Source of the DNA: Bacteroidales bacterium
GTDB taxonomy: Bacteria; Bacteroidota; Bacteroidia; Bacteroidales; P3
Length of the DNA: 49,374 bases
Direction: 5' to 3'
Assembly (NCBI GenBank): GCA_017449975.1
Contig: JAFSYK010000076.1
Coordinates: forward strand, 1 to 49,374
Made by a program: the position numbers and the translations under genes. Positions 22,479 to 30,427 of this stretch are shown in pieces; positions within the stretch are counted from its first letter, which is position 1, and every line of letters starts with the position of its first letter. The notes beneath the pieces are model-generated. The model saw only the letters and a list, made by a program, of their open reading frames with translations, was not told the origin of the DNA and did not search any database.

Positions 22479-22511
22479 CGCCCGTCGAAACGCTTCGGCG
22501 GGCGTTTTGTT
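22479..22511 (+). terminator. Terminator of the LytTR operon
   Basis: CGCCCGTCGAA pairs with TTCGGCGGGCG (one G-U), followed by TTTTGTT. It lies immediately upstream of the next promoter. Confidence 0.85.
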
Positions 22512-22516
22512 CTACG

Positions 22517-22524
22517 TACCTTTG
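22517..22524 (+). promoter_or_regulatory. -7 box placed 4 bases before a start codon
   Basis: TACCTTTG, a perfect TAnnTTTG. The ATG of the next gene begins only 5 bases after its last G (TTTGCGGCATG), which predicts a leaderless or nearly leaderless transcript. Confidence 0.6.
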
Positions 22525-22528
22525 CGGC

Positions 22529-23551
22529 ATGAAACGATTCACCTATCTGCTATTGGCTGCCGCCGAATTGCTGGTTTCTTGCAGCCACGACAAGGGACTG
22601 CCCTCCGCCCAGCGCGGCGTGTATCACTGGAAAACGACCTACGACCCCACCGAGTGGGAGAAAGAGTGGATGAAAGAGCACCGCGTGGGTCGCCTGTATG
22701 TCAAACTGTTCGACGTGGTGACAGGCGAGGCGGCCAACGAGCCCGACTGGAAGATGGTGCCCGAGGCCACCACGATATTCAAACAGAAGTTGCCGGCCGA
22801 CATGGACGTGGTGCCGGTGGTCTATATCACCGTCGACGCCATCCGGGCGCTGGAGTACGACGAATGGGACTGGAGCGAGTCCGCCCCGCTCTATGCCCGT
22901 CTGCTGGTGAAACGCATCGACGACATGATGGCCGAACACTACGACGGCACAGTGCGCGAGGTGCAGCTGGACTGCGACTGGACCGACCAGACCGAAACGG
23001 CCTGGTTCTCGTTTGTCCACAAGGTGAAAGAGCTGCTGCACAAACGGAACATCTGCCTCAGCGGCACGCTGCGTCTGCACCAGCTCCACGAGGTGGCATG
23101 GCCGCGTGTGGACCGCTGGGGCGACGCCGACTCCATCCCCTTCGACCGCAGCCTGCTGATGTGCTACAACACCGGTCGGCTGCAGGCGCCAGACACCCGA
23201 AACTCCATCCTCGACTTCGACGACGTGGAGCCTTATCTGAAACAGTATATCCTTGATTCGTTGCCCCGCACCGATGTTGCCTACCCCGTCTATGGCTGGG
23301 GTGTGGAGTTCGACAAGCAGGGCAAATTCCAGCGGCTGATCAACTCGCGACAGTTGTCCGACAACCTGCGGTCGCAGCAAAAACGCGACGTCACCATCCG
23401 CGAAGAATGGGGCGAACCGGGCGAGATACGCCGCACCCAGCGCGCCCTGCCCGTCCTCGACAATCCCCACACCACTATCCTCTATCACCTTGATTCGTTA
23501 AACCTTTCCCGTTACAGTTATGAAGAGATCGAAGCTTTCTACAACCGTTAG
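22529..23551 (+). CDS. Lipoprotein of unknown function, barrel-like
   Basis: 340 residues. Lipoprotein signal MKRFTYLLLAAAELLVSC, lipobox LVSC. The mature domain alternates beta strands and helices (GRLYVKLFDV, VVPVVYITVDAIRALE, VREVQLDCDWTDQTETAWFS, SGTLRLHQL, RSLLMCYNTG), suggesting a TIM-barrel related to glycoside hydrolases; DUF3142-like proteins look similar. The VQLDCDWT strand with paired acidic residues would be the active-site candidate. I cannot assign a substrate. It overlaps the next gene by 32 bases, so the two exported proteins probably work together. Confidence 0.75.
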   Translation: MKRFTYLLLAAAELLVSCSHDKGLPSAQRGVYHWKTTYDPTEWEKEWMKEHRVGRLYVKLFDVVTGEAANEPDWKMVPEATTIFKQKLPADMDVVPVVYITVDAIRALEYDEWDWSESAPLYARLLVKRIDDMMAEHYDGTVREVQLDCDWTDQTETAWFSFVHKVKELLHKRNICLSGTLRLHQLHEVAWPRVDRWGDADSIPFDRSLLMCYNTGRLQAPDTRNSILDFDDVEPYLKQYILDSLPRTDVAYPVYGWGVEFDKQGKFQRLINSRQLSDNLRSQQKRDVTIREEWGEPGEIRRTQRALPVLDNPHTTILYHLDSLNLSRYSYEEIEAFYNR

Positions 23552-25982
23552 GCACATTATAACTCTTAGTTTCTACTTTTTAGTTTTTACCTTTCCAACG
23601 TTCGCCTGCGGACCGGCCTATTTCAGTGCTGCCGACAACCGCATCTACCGCATTCTGCCACCGCTTTGGCAAGCCCCGGAGGATCCGGCGGAAATGAGCT
23701 TCGCAACCCGCAACATCCTGCTGTGGGGCAAGCAGACGGGCTGCCGCGACACCGCCGCCATCCGAAATGCCATCTATCAAGGCTCGCTGGCCGACTGGGA
23801 GACGTTGTACAAGAAATATGTACTGGCGCAGCAGATCGACGCCGACAGGCACAACAAGGCGTTCTTTGGCAACGGTTTTGTCAAAAGACTGCAAGGGTCA
23901 CACCCCGACAAGGAAGGCATCCGCATCCTCTATTGGTCGAAGCTGTACGAAAGCATCCGCAACGCACAGCGTTCGCCGTGGTACTACAACAGCCACGTCG
24001 AGACAGACGAGGTGCGCCAGCTGCGAACGATGTACAAAGCGTTGCAGCGTTACAAGCCCTCCCCCAAGTATGCCGACCGCTACACCCTGCTCACCAGCAA
24101 ATGCCTGTGGGCGCTGGGCGAGGACAGCGCCAACGTCGCGCTGTGGGACCAGTGCAAGCAACGGCTGAAGAAAGACATCTTCTACGACGAGGTCATGGAG
24201 TATGTGAGTCGCAGCCTCAGTGACATGGGGCGCGACGACGAGGCCTACGCCCTCTATCGGAGCACCCTCAAAGAGATTGACAAGATACCCTTCAACGCCT
24301 CGCTGTCGGAACGTTTGCGGGCAATGCTGCGCATCTGTCCCAACTCATACAACATTGCAATCCTGCTGCAGGAATACCTGACCGACCTCGACCGTGATTT
24401 GGCTTCTGCGTACCGCTTCAATGAGGACGAAACGAAACCCATGTTGGCGGTGGCGCGTGAGGCGTTGGCCAATCCCAAAGTGCGCAACAAGGCCATGTGG
24501 CGCTATGTGGCGGCCTGCACACACGATTACGAGGGCCATCCCGACAGGGCGCTGGCCATGCTGCGGGGTGCTGAGCAGGGAGGCGGCGATGCCTTTCTGC
24601 GGCAATCCGTTCGGGTGCTCACCTTCTACCTCCGTGCCCGTAGCGCGTCCATCGACGACGCATTTGAGCAATATGCCATCGGCGAGGTGAAATGGATGGA
24701 CAGCGAGGCGTTGCGCGAATGGCGCCAACTGCCCGACGATATCCGTCAGAACATCAGCCATGTCGCCAGCTGGGGTACAACCAATGTCCTCAACAAGCTA
24801 TACTTTTATGCCGCCTTGCGACGCGTTATGCTGGAGGACAGCGTGGGGCTGGTCTGGCGCTTGGCTGCCGCGGGCCGCGACGTGCGTGCGCTGCAGATGG
24901 CCAACGTGGCCGACAATCATATTATGATTTTTAGCCGCAACAGCACATTGGAAAAAGTACGCTACACCAACGACAGCATCTATCGTGTCTGGTACACCGG
25001 CAACGACCAAAAGTACCATGGCCAGTGGATCAGCTCCCTGTCCGACACACTCGCGCTAGATGGTCATCACTACTATTTTGACGCAGTGCGATGCAACTGC
25101 CACGACTACAGCAACGGGCTTTTTGCGGTGGCCGACAGGATGAGTGCCGGAGCACTGGCCGAATACTGCCGGCGACTGGAGCATCCATTAGACCGGACAG
25201 ACCGCTGGTTCAACACCCGCAGCTACACCAACGGCGACTACTGGCAGGACATCGTCGGCACGCACTATCTGCGTGAACGGAAGTACGCTGCCGCCGTCAA
25301 ACACCTGCGTCGGGTCTCACCCAGTTACCAGCAGCGCATGAACGTGTGGTTTGACATCGACCCCTTCAGCATAGACCACAGTGTCGCCAACCACGACACC
25401 ACCCATTACAAGCTGCGTTTTGCCCAAAAGATGGATTCGCTGCAACGCGTCATGCTCCACGACAGCGATGCCGACCGTCGCGGCCTGGCCATGCTGGAAT
25501 ACACCATCGGACTGGATAACAGTTTCAACATGTGCTGGATGACCACCTCCTATCAGAAAGGCTGGACAGGAGCGAACCTGACCGACATCGACGAAACGGT
25601 CTATGCCGAAAAAGCCCAATCGGTAGTCAAGCAGCTGCGGAAGAAAGCCTTCGCCACCCTCCGCTCCGACGATGCCAAAGCCCGGGCCTACGCCCGCATC
25701 GGCCACTACAGTAAAATCTGGAAGCGCTACGCCCACACCCCCACCGGCCAACACCTCGCCCTGGTCTGCGACCGTATGGACCTGTACCAATCGCCCGTCG
25801 CCAAGGCAGAAACCAGCATCCAACAGCCAGCAGAGGACTGCACCCTCACCGCCCCCCAAGCCTACCCCCTCCTGCAGCACTACCTCCTCCCCACCGCCTA
25901 CGAGCGGTACAGGGCGAAGGAGGGTGTAAGAACCTGTCACCGGAGTACTACTCGTAGCGCATCATATTGGCGAGTTGAATGA
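23520..25982 (+). CDS. Large exported protein of unknown function
   Basis: 820 residues. After MKRSKLSTTVRHIITLS a hydrophobic stretch FYFLVFTFPTFACGP forms the signal region; the DNA for it is a TTTTTAGTTTTTAC-type repeat also found between genes. The rest is rich in helices with many Arg, Tyr and Trp and probable helical repeats (EAYALYRSTLKEID, HPDRALAMLRGAEQGG, RERKYAAAVKHLRRVSP). No domain recognised. Large ACGP-starting exported proteins of this type are familiar in Bacteroidota. The last 20 or so residues run into the convergent abiEii gene (35-base overlap) and may be non-native, so the true C-terminus could have been lost. Confidence 0.75.
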   Translation: MKRSKLSTTVRHIITLSFYFLVFTFPTFACGPAYFSAADNRIYRILPPLWQAPEDPAEMSFATRNILLWGKQTGCRDTAAIRNAIYQGSLADWETLYKKYVLAQQIDADRHNKAFFGNGFVKRLQGSHPDKEGIRILYWSKLYESIRNAQRSPWYYNSHVETDEVRQLRTMYKALQRYKPSPKYADRYTLLTSKCLWALGEDSANVALWDQCKQRLKKDIFYDEVMEYVSRSLSDMGRDDEAYALYRSTLKEIDKIPFNASLSERLRAMLRICPNSYNIAILLQEYLTDLDRDLASAYRFNEDETKPMLAVAREALANPKVRNKAMWRYVAACTHDYEGHPDRALAMLRGAEQGGGDAFLRQSVRVLTFYLRARSASIDDAFEQYAIGEVKWMDSEALREWRQLPDDIRQNISHVASWGTTNVLNKLYFYAALRRVMLEDSVGLVWRLAAAGRDVRALQMANVADNHIMIFSRNSTLEKVRYTNDSIYRVWYTGNDQKYHGQWISSLSDTLALDGHHYYFDAVRCNCHDYSNGLFAVADRMSAGALAEYCRRLEHPLDRTDRWFNTRSYTNGDYWQDIVGTHYLRERKYAAAVKHLRRVSPSYQQRMNVWFDIDPFSIDHSVANHDTTHYKLRFAQKMDSLQRVMLHDSDADRRGLAMLEYTIGLDNSFNMCWMTTSYQKGWTGANLTDIDETVYAEKAQSVVKQLRKKAFATLRSDDAKARAYARIGHYSKIWKRYAHTPTGQHLALVCDRMDLYQSPVAKAETSIQQPAEDCTLTAPQAYPLLQHYLLPTAYERYRAKEGVRTCHRSTTRSASYWRVE

Positions 25983-26775
25983 AGTAATCGTTGCTCCAGA
26001 TGTCCAAGTCGTGCGGGTTCTTGACGAAAGGTCGCACGTCGGCTTTCACTTGGTTGATGTCCGCCTGGGTTAATCTTTCTTTAAGCAGTTCAACAAACTG
26101 AGCCTTATCCAGCTCCATTCCGTTGAACTCCTTGATTCGGACCTTTAGATGGTCGAAATTCAGCGGCACGCCATTGCGTACATACCACTCGAAATCGTAC
26201 CAGTCGCGCCCTTTGACACGATGCTTCCACTGGCGGAACGCCAGCGCATGCATCTTGCCCGCAAAAAGGTTCGACAGGGTCACGCAGCGCGTCATAAACG
26301 AAAATGGCTGCAGCAACAGCCTTTCCTCGGTATCGAACTGCAGGGGTGGCAGGGTGTCAACCTCAATCTTGATTTTCACACTCTTCTCTGTGCGGAACGA
26401 GAGGTTGTACACATCGGTGTTATCCTTTAGAAAAGCCGACTCCACCTTGCCGAAATGCTGTTTGTCCTTGCGGGTAATCTCCACCTCGCGCCCCAACAGC
26501 CTGCACTCGTCGACGATGGCAGGGAAATATTTTTCCAGCGTGAAGTTCTCATCCTTCCGCAACAGCGTGAAATCCATGTCCTCCGAATAGCGCTCCAGCC
26601 CGTGGAATATCCGCAGGCAGGTGCCGCCATAGAAAGCTGCCTCGCTGAAGAAACCACCTCGGTAGAGTCCGCATAGCACCACCTGCTGCATCACCTCGTA
26701 GGTGGCGTTACGACGGGCGTCGGCCGTGTCCATCGGGTAACGAGACAGCATCTGTTCAAAAATGTCCATGCTCAT
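25948..26775 (-). CDS. AbiEii-type toxin, nucleotidyltransferase
   Basis: 275 residues, within the family range. The nucleotidyltransferase signature is intact: FYGGTCLRIFHG (near 48-59), then GLERYSEDMDFTLL with the paired acidic residues, and a later KIKIEVDTLPPLQ strand with the third acid, followed by LFAGKMHALAFRQWKHRVKG with the conserved basic helix and RDWYDFEWY. AbiEii-family toxins use a nucleotide to modify and inactivate tRNA or other targets; with AbiEi they form a toxin-antitoxin pair first known from phage abortive infection. Located 14 bases downstream of the antitoxin gene. Confidence 0.9.
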   Translation of the reverse strand: MSMDIFEQMLSRYPMDTADARRNATYEVMQQVVLCGLYRGGFFSEAAFYGGTCLRIFHGLERYSEDMDFTLLRKDENFTLEKYFPAIVDECRLLGREVEITRKDKQHFGKVESAFLKDNTDVYNLSFRTEKSVKIKIEVDTLPPLQFDTEERLLLQPFSFMTRCVTLSNLFAGKMHALAFRQWKHRVKGRDWYDFEWYVRNGVPLNFDHLKVRIKEFNGMELDKAQFVELLKERLTQADINQVKADVRPFVKNPHDLDIWSNDYFIQLANMMRYE

Positions 26776-26789
26776 ATCGATTTTTTGTG

Positions 26790-27440
26790 TCAGGAATCAC
26801 CCTTTGGGGCATCGCCAGCCGCCAGCTGGATGAGATAGGAAATCATCTCGCTCTTTACCGATGCGGTCCGACGGCACTGCTCCAACAGTTCCGTGTCGAA
26901 ATCCCGCAGGGCGTCCATATCGAAACGCAAGTCCGACTCAAGATAATTCCTCAAACTTTTGGCATTGGGCGTATTCACACCGGATGTCTTCAACAGCAAG
27001 TCGCACAAAGCCTTTTCGGGACTGGCAATAAGGTAACTGTCGTTGTCCTCCTGCATCTGACGGATACCGATAGGGAAATAATCGACGGAACACGACTGAT
27101 AAGAGAACCTGCCGAGCGGCGTATCGAAACTGCGGCTGTGCTTGATGGTCATCGACTGGGTCTCGTACACTCGTTCAGGGATGAGTCCATAAAACCGCAG
27201 CGCCGTCAGCATACTGACATACGAAGGACCGTATAGGTGATTGGCCACAAGGGCCGGCAACACCGTTGCGCCATCCTCCGCGCTGCGCACATAAAGACCG
27301 CGCTTCAATCGGACAATGCGCCCCTCCTGCTCCAGCCGCCGTGCCTTGTCGTTGATTTGTCGTGTTTCAGGGTACAAAGTCGCCAGCACAGAGGGAAGGA
27401 AAGGAATGTTACCAACTTGATACAAAGCCTCTTTCACCAT
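26790..27440 (-). CDS. AbiEi-type antitoxin and autoregulator
   Basis: 216 residues from ATG 27440 (MVKEALYQVGNIPFLPSVLA). Earlier in-frame ATGs at 27461 and 27545 lie at or before the predicted transcription start and are unlikely. N-terminal winged-helix domain (PETRQINDKARRLEQEGRIV, RLKRGLYV) is followed by the AbiEi C-terminal domain (GPSYVSMLTALRFYGLIPER, ASPEKALCDLLL). Family members neutralise the toxin and repress their own promoter by binding inverted repeats; a matching inverted repeat is present at 27480-27516. Confidence 0.88.
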   Translation of the reverse strand: MVKEALYQVGNIPFLPSVLATLYPETRQINDKARRLEQEGRIVRLKRGLYVRSAEDGATVLPALVANHLYGPSYVSMLTALRFYGLIPERVYETQSMTIKHSRSFDTPLGRFSYQSCSVDYFPIGIRQMQEDNDSYLIASPEKALCDLLLKTSGVNTPNAKSLRNYLESDLRFDMDALRDFDTELLEQCRRTASVKSEMISYLIQLAAGDAPKGDS

Positions 27441-27463
27441 ATTAATAAAACTTATCCGCATTG

Positions 27464-27471
27464 CAAATATA
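27464..27471 (-). promoter_or_regulatory. -7 box for the AbiE operon
   Basis: TATATTTG on the minus strand, a perfect TAnnTTTG, 23 bases before the chosen ATG. Confidence 0.6.
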
Positions 27472-27479
27472 TAAAATTC

Positions 27480-27516
27480 CGTACAGAAAACCGAGTTTTT
27501 GTCGTTTTTCTGTACG
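27480..27516. promoter_or_regulatory. Operator-like inverted repeat upstream of abiEi
   Basis: CGTACAGAAAA (27480-27490) is the exact reverse complement of TTTTCTGTACG (27506-27516). The pair lies just upstream of the -7 box and would cover the -33 region, the position expected for AbiEi self-repression. Confidence 0.7.
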
Positions 27517-27599
27517 AAATTTTGCAAAAGCAGTATAAAATTCAATATGTTTAGGCAGCCATTCCCTTGTAATCATAGCCAAGCATGCGCATTTGAGCC

Positions 27600-27652
27600 A
27601 TTACGAAAAAAGTCGTAACGAAAAAATGCGTAATATGGAAACCTGTTTTAAA
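27600..27652 (+). repeat. Direct repeat, copy 1, of the ATPase 5' region
   Basis: ATTACGAAAAAAGTCGTAAC followed by GAAAAAATGCGTAATATGGAA; nearly the same as 27818-27870. Here the frame after the ATG closes quickly, so no gene follows. Confidence 0.88.
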
Positions 27653-27799
27653 TGAAAAGAATAGGATGATTGAGCCTTTTCACTAAGAGTTAAAAACAAC
27701 TTAAAGCATATTAATTAGTTATATTGTGTAGATAAGGAAATTATGGAAAACAGATTAAGCAAATTGCATGATTCCGTTTTGCATAATGGAGAAAAATCA

Positions 27800-27807
27800 T
27801 ACCTTTG
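27800..27807 (+). promoter_or_regulatory. -7 box for the ATPase gene
   Basis: TACCTTTG with a TTTG -33 candidate at 27778-27781 (18-base spacing). The predicted start of transcription lies after the first possible ATG at 27805, which excludes that start. Confidence 0.65.
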
Positions 27808-27817
27808 CAAAATAGTT

Positions 27818-27870
27818 ATTACGAAAAAAGTCGTAACGAAAAAATGCGAAGTATGGAAAACCCATTTAAA
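27818..27870 (+). repeat. Direct repeat, copy 2, leader and start of the ATPase gene
   Basis: ATTACGAAAAAAGTCGTAAC, then GAAAAAATGCGAAGTATGGAA; this copy contains the real start codon. Each copy itself has ACGAAAAA twice around GTCGTA. Confidence 0.88.
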
Positions 27871-28932
27871 TTCGGTACTATTGTTGAGGCAGAGTACTTC
27901 ACCGACAGAGTGGACGAAGTAGCCTACATCAAAGAATATGTGAAGAGCGCCAACCATCTGGTATTGATAAGTCCTCGTCGCTTTGGGAAAAGCAGCGTAG
28001 TAGCAAAAACGGTGAAACAAAGCGGCCGCAAGCACATCACCGTCAACCTGCAGCAGGTCACCTCGGTGTCCGATTTATCGGCCACACTGCTCCGCGAGTT
28101 CTTCAAGGTGCACCCCCTGGAACGAATCCGCCACTTGATTACCCATTTCCGTGTCATTCCCACGGTGTCGACCAATCCTGTGACGGGATCCATGGATGTA
28201 TCGTTCCAACCTGGCGCTGACGGCACCGTACTCATCGAAGATGTGCTGACACTCATTGAACGAGCCCATACCGAGAAAGACCGCATCATTGTAGTGCTCG
28301 ACGAGTTCCAGGATATACTCGACCTGGCGCCTAATTTCGACAAGCAACTGCGCTCCATTATGCAAAACCAGAAACACATCAACTACATCCTGTTGGGAAG
28401 CCAAGAGAGCATGATGACCGACATCTTTGAAAACAAGAAATCACCCTTCTATCATTTCGGTCAAATGATGCGGCTGGGGAAACTCCCGCGAGAGGACTTT
28501 CATCGCTATCTTTCTGAACGGTTGACAAAAATCTTTCCTGAGAGTTGCAATGAATTGGCAGACAGCATATTGAATTACACCAACTGCCACCCTTATTACT
28601 CGCAGCAGCTGGCAGCCAACGTATGGCAAGTAGGCGTTTTGCAGCAGGGGATAGAGAACCCTTTCGAGACCGCCATTGGGCACATTGTGGCCGCTCACGG
28701 GTTGGACTTTGAGCGCATTTGGATGAACTTTAACCGAACTAACCGATGGATACTAAAACGACTCTCCACGGGCAAGCCGCTGCAGTCGGGCGAGTATCGC
28801 ACCAGTACCATTTACAGCGCCCTAAAGCGCCTGCAGAAAGACGGCTATGTCATCTATTCCGACCACTACGAGATGGAAGACCCCTTCTTCCGCGAGTGGA
28901 TATTGGCCAGTGAAGAAACACCTTTTGCATAA
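27853..28932 (+). CDS. AAA/STAND-type ATPase (COG1672-like)
   Basis: 359 residues from ATG 27853 (MENPFKFGTIVEAEYFTDRV; ATG 27844 is possible). N-terminal PF-x-FG...FTDR is the typical entry of archaeal-type ATPases. Walker A is LISPRRFGKSSV (about 37-48), Walker B IIVVLDEFQDI (about 143-153), sensor region YILLGSQESMM. The C-terminal part (NRTNRWILKRLSTGKPLQSG, STIYSALKRLQKDGYVIYSD) is a winged helix. STAND ATPases of this kind are frequent in mobile or conflict-related loci, target unknown. Own promoter; its leader region is duplicated 218 bases upstream. Confidence 0.87.
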   Translation: MENPFKFGTIVEAEYFTDRVDEVAYIKEYVKSANHLVLISPRRFGKSSVVAKTVKQSGRKHITVNLQQVTSVSDLSATLLREFFKVHPLERIRHLITHFRVIPTVSTNPVTGSMDVSFQPGADGTVLIEDVLTLIERAHTEKDRIIVVLDEFQDILDLAPNFDKQLRSIMQNQKHINYILLGSQESMMTDIFENKKSPFYHFGQMMRLGKLPREDFHRYLSERLTKIFPESCNELADSILNYTNCHPYYSQQLAANVWQVGVLQQGIENPFETAIGHIVAAHGLDFERIWMNFNRTNRWILKRLSTGKPLQSGEYRTSTIYSALKRLQKDGYVIYSDHYEMEDPFFREWILASEETPFA

Positions 28933-29073
28933 TGAAGAAACACGCATTAGTGACCGCATCTTCGCCCTCTGGCTTCGCCGAATGTTGGATTTAGGAATAT
29001 GAAGAAATATGATTTTTGCCAATTGTCTGGACAATGGAGAATATGTAATCAAATACCACCCCGCTTAGGTTTA

Positions 29074-29268
29074 ATGAAACCGCGTAAAAGAAATAAGAAG
29101 ATTCCATTGGAGATTCTTGCGGCGCGCAGGGCAAACCGTGAGATTGAACAGCTGTTGCATGGCGACGGGTTCCATGCTCGCACGCGCGTCAGGAAAAGCA
29201 AGAAGGTCTACTGTCGCAAGCGGAAACACCCGACGGCGGAGGGATTATTGGGTGTTAGCGGAGAATAA
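29074..29268 (+). CDS. Small basic conserved-type protein (64 aa)
   Basis: MKPRKRNKKIPLEILAARRA, then NREIEQLLHGDGFHARTRVR and KSKKVYCRKRKHP. Start taken at 29074 because the 25 codons before it are not protein-like. Small Bacteroidales proteins with a KKIPLEI-x-x-ARRxxREIE start and a RVRKSKKVYxRK end are common; function unknown. Very basic, so nucleic-acid or ribosome contact is possible. Confidence 0.6.
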   Translation: MKPRKRNKKIPLEILAARRANREIEQLLHGDGFHARTRVRKSKKVYCRKRKHPTAEGLLGVSGE

Positions 29269-29272
29269 TTCG

Positions 29273-29280
29273 TATATTTG
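29273..29280 (+). promoter_or_regulatory. -7 box for aroQ
   Basis: TATATTTG, followed by CAGCATG at 29281-29287. The ATG at 29285 would again give a nearly leaderless message; the ATG at 29318 leaves a 34-base leader. Confidence 0.55.
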
Positions 29281-29317
29281 CAGCATGGCGGCGGGTTTGC
29301 GGCGCGCCAAGAAGATT

Positions 29318-29743
29318 ATGAAGAAGATAGAGATTATCAATGGGCCGAATTTGAATTTGACGGGGGTTCGGGAGCCGGCGGTCTATGGCACGGTGACGAT
29401 GGAGTCTCTGTTGGCGCGGCTGCGGGCGCAGTATCCCGATGTCGAGATCGGCTACTACCAGAGTAATGTGGAGGGGGAACTCATCAACCGGCTGCAGGCG
29501 GTGGGTTTCTCGGCCGACGGCATCATCCTCAACGCCGGGGGCTACACCCACACCAGCGTCGCCATCCACGACGCCATCGCCGCCATCACCACCCCTGTGG
29601 TGGAGGTGCATATCAGCAATATCTACGCCCGCGAAGAATACCGTCGTCACTCGCTGCTGAGCGACGTCTGCCGCGGCGTGGTCTGCGGACTGGGACTGGA
29701 GGGCTATCGGCTGGCCGTCGAGTCGTTCCTATTCGAAGATTAG
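29318..29743 (+). CDS. aroQ: 3-dehydroquinate dehydratase, type II
   Basis: 141 residues from ATG 29318 (MKKIEIINGPNLNLTGVREP), the usual length. Catalytic landmarks: the NGPNLNLTGVREPAVYG loop with the active-site Arg and Tyr, QSNVEGELINRLQ, NAGGYTHTSVAIHDAI, and VEVHISNIYAREEYRRHS with the catalytic His and Arg. It dehydrates 3-dehydroquinate to 3-dehydroshikimate in the shikimate pathway. An ATG at 29285 would add 11 residues. The 3' end overlaps the convergent helix-hairpin-helix gene by 15 bases. Shikimate kinase is in the same window at 48554. Confidence 0.96.
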   Translation: MKKIEIINGPNLNLTGVREPAVYGTVTMESLLARLRAQYPDVEIGYYQSNVEGELINRLQAVGFSADGIILNAGGYTHTSVAIHDAIAAITTPVVEVHISNIYAREEYRRHSLLSDVCRGVVCGLGLEGYRLAVESFLFED

Positions 29744-30370
29744 ATACGGCGCCAAACGCGCCAGCGTGGTGTCGTCCATCGTCGCCACCAGCCGCAGGTC
29801 GTCGACCGTGCGATAGGCATGCCCTTTGTCGCGCCAGCGGATGATGTCGCGCGCCTGGTAGGCGTCGACGTAGGGGTGCCGCATCAGTTCCTTGATGGTG
29901 ACTTTGTTGATGTCGATGTAGCGCAGGCTGTCGGTCGTCACCGTCACGTGCGGCAGCAGTCCCTGGTAGCGGTCGTCGGTCATGCCGTAGACCTCGCGCA
30001 GCTGCTCCACGCTGTAGTAGCCGCCCAGCCGCTCACGGTAGCGCACGATGCGACGGGCAAAGGTCGGCCCGATGCCGTACAGCATCTGCAACGTCAACGT
30101 GTCGGCCTCGTTGAGGTCGACCACCACCGGCCGCTTCTGCGGTGCCGCCGCTACCGCAGCATCCGACGGCGCCGTGCGCTCCCACGTCGGCCGCTGTGTC
30201 GACCTGCGATACCGCTGTCGCCGCCATTCGGCGGGATGTGACGGTCGCGCCGGCACCCCGTCGGCAAGGCTGTCGGTGACGCCGCCCACCGGCATCGGTT
30301 CGGGCAACGGTCGCCGCACCCGCACCAACAGCACGATGGCGGTAGCCGCCATCAGCAGCGCCAGCCACAC
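29729..30370 (-). CDS. Membrane-anchored helix-hairpin-helix protein (ComEA-like)
   Basis: 213 residues from GTG 30370; the membrane helix begins at once (WLALLMAATAIVLLVRVRR), and the open frame extends back to the panC stop without an ATG, so the true start could lie up to 18 codons upstream at a rare codon. After a Pro/Arg-rich linker come two HhH-type modules: VDLNEADTLTLQMLYGIGPT with FARRIVRYRERLGGYYSVEQ (about 88-130), and IDINKVTIKELMRHPYVDAY with ARDIIRWRDKGHAYRTVDDL. Such proteins bind double-stranded DNA outside the inner membrane, as ComEA does in DNA uptake. Confidence 0.82.
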   Translation of the reverse strand: MWLALLMAATAIVLLVRVRRPLPEPMPVGGVTDSLADGVPARPSHPAEWRRQRYRRSTQRPTWERTAPSDAAVAAAPQKRPVVVDLNEADTLTLQMLYGIGPTFARRIVRYRERLGGYYSVEQLREVYGMTDDRYQGLLPHVTVTTDSLRYIDINKVTIKELMRHPYVDAYQARDIIRWRDKGHAYRTVDDLRLVATMDDTTLARLAPYLIFE

Positions 30371-30427
30371 ATAGCTGCGGCGTAGCGACAGATGGGATAG
30401 CGGATGCGAGGCGATAGGCGGAATGGT

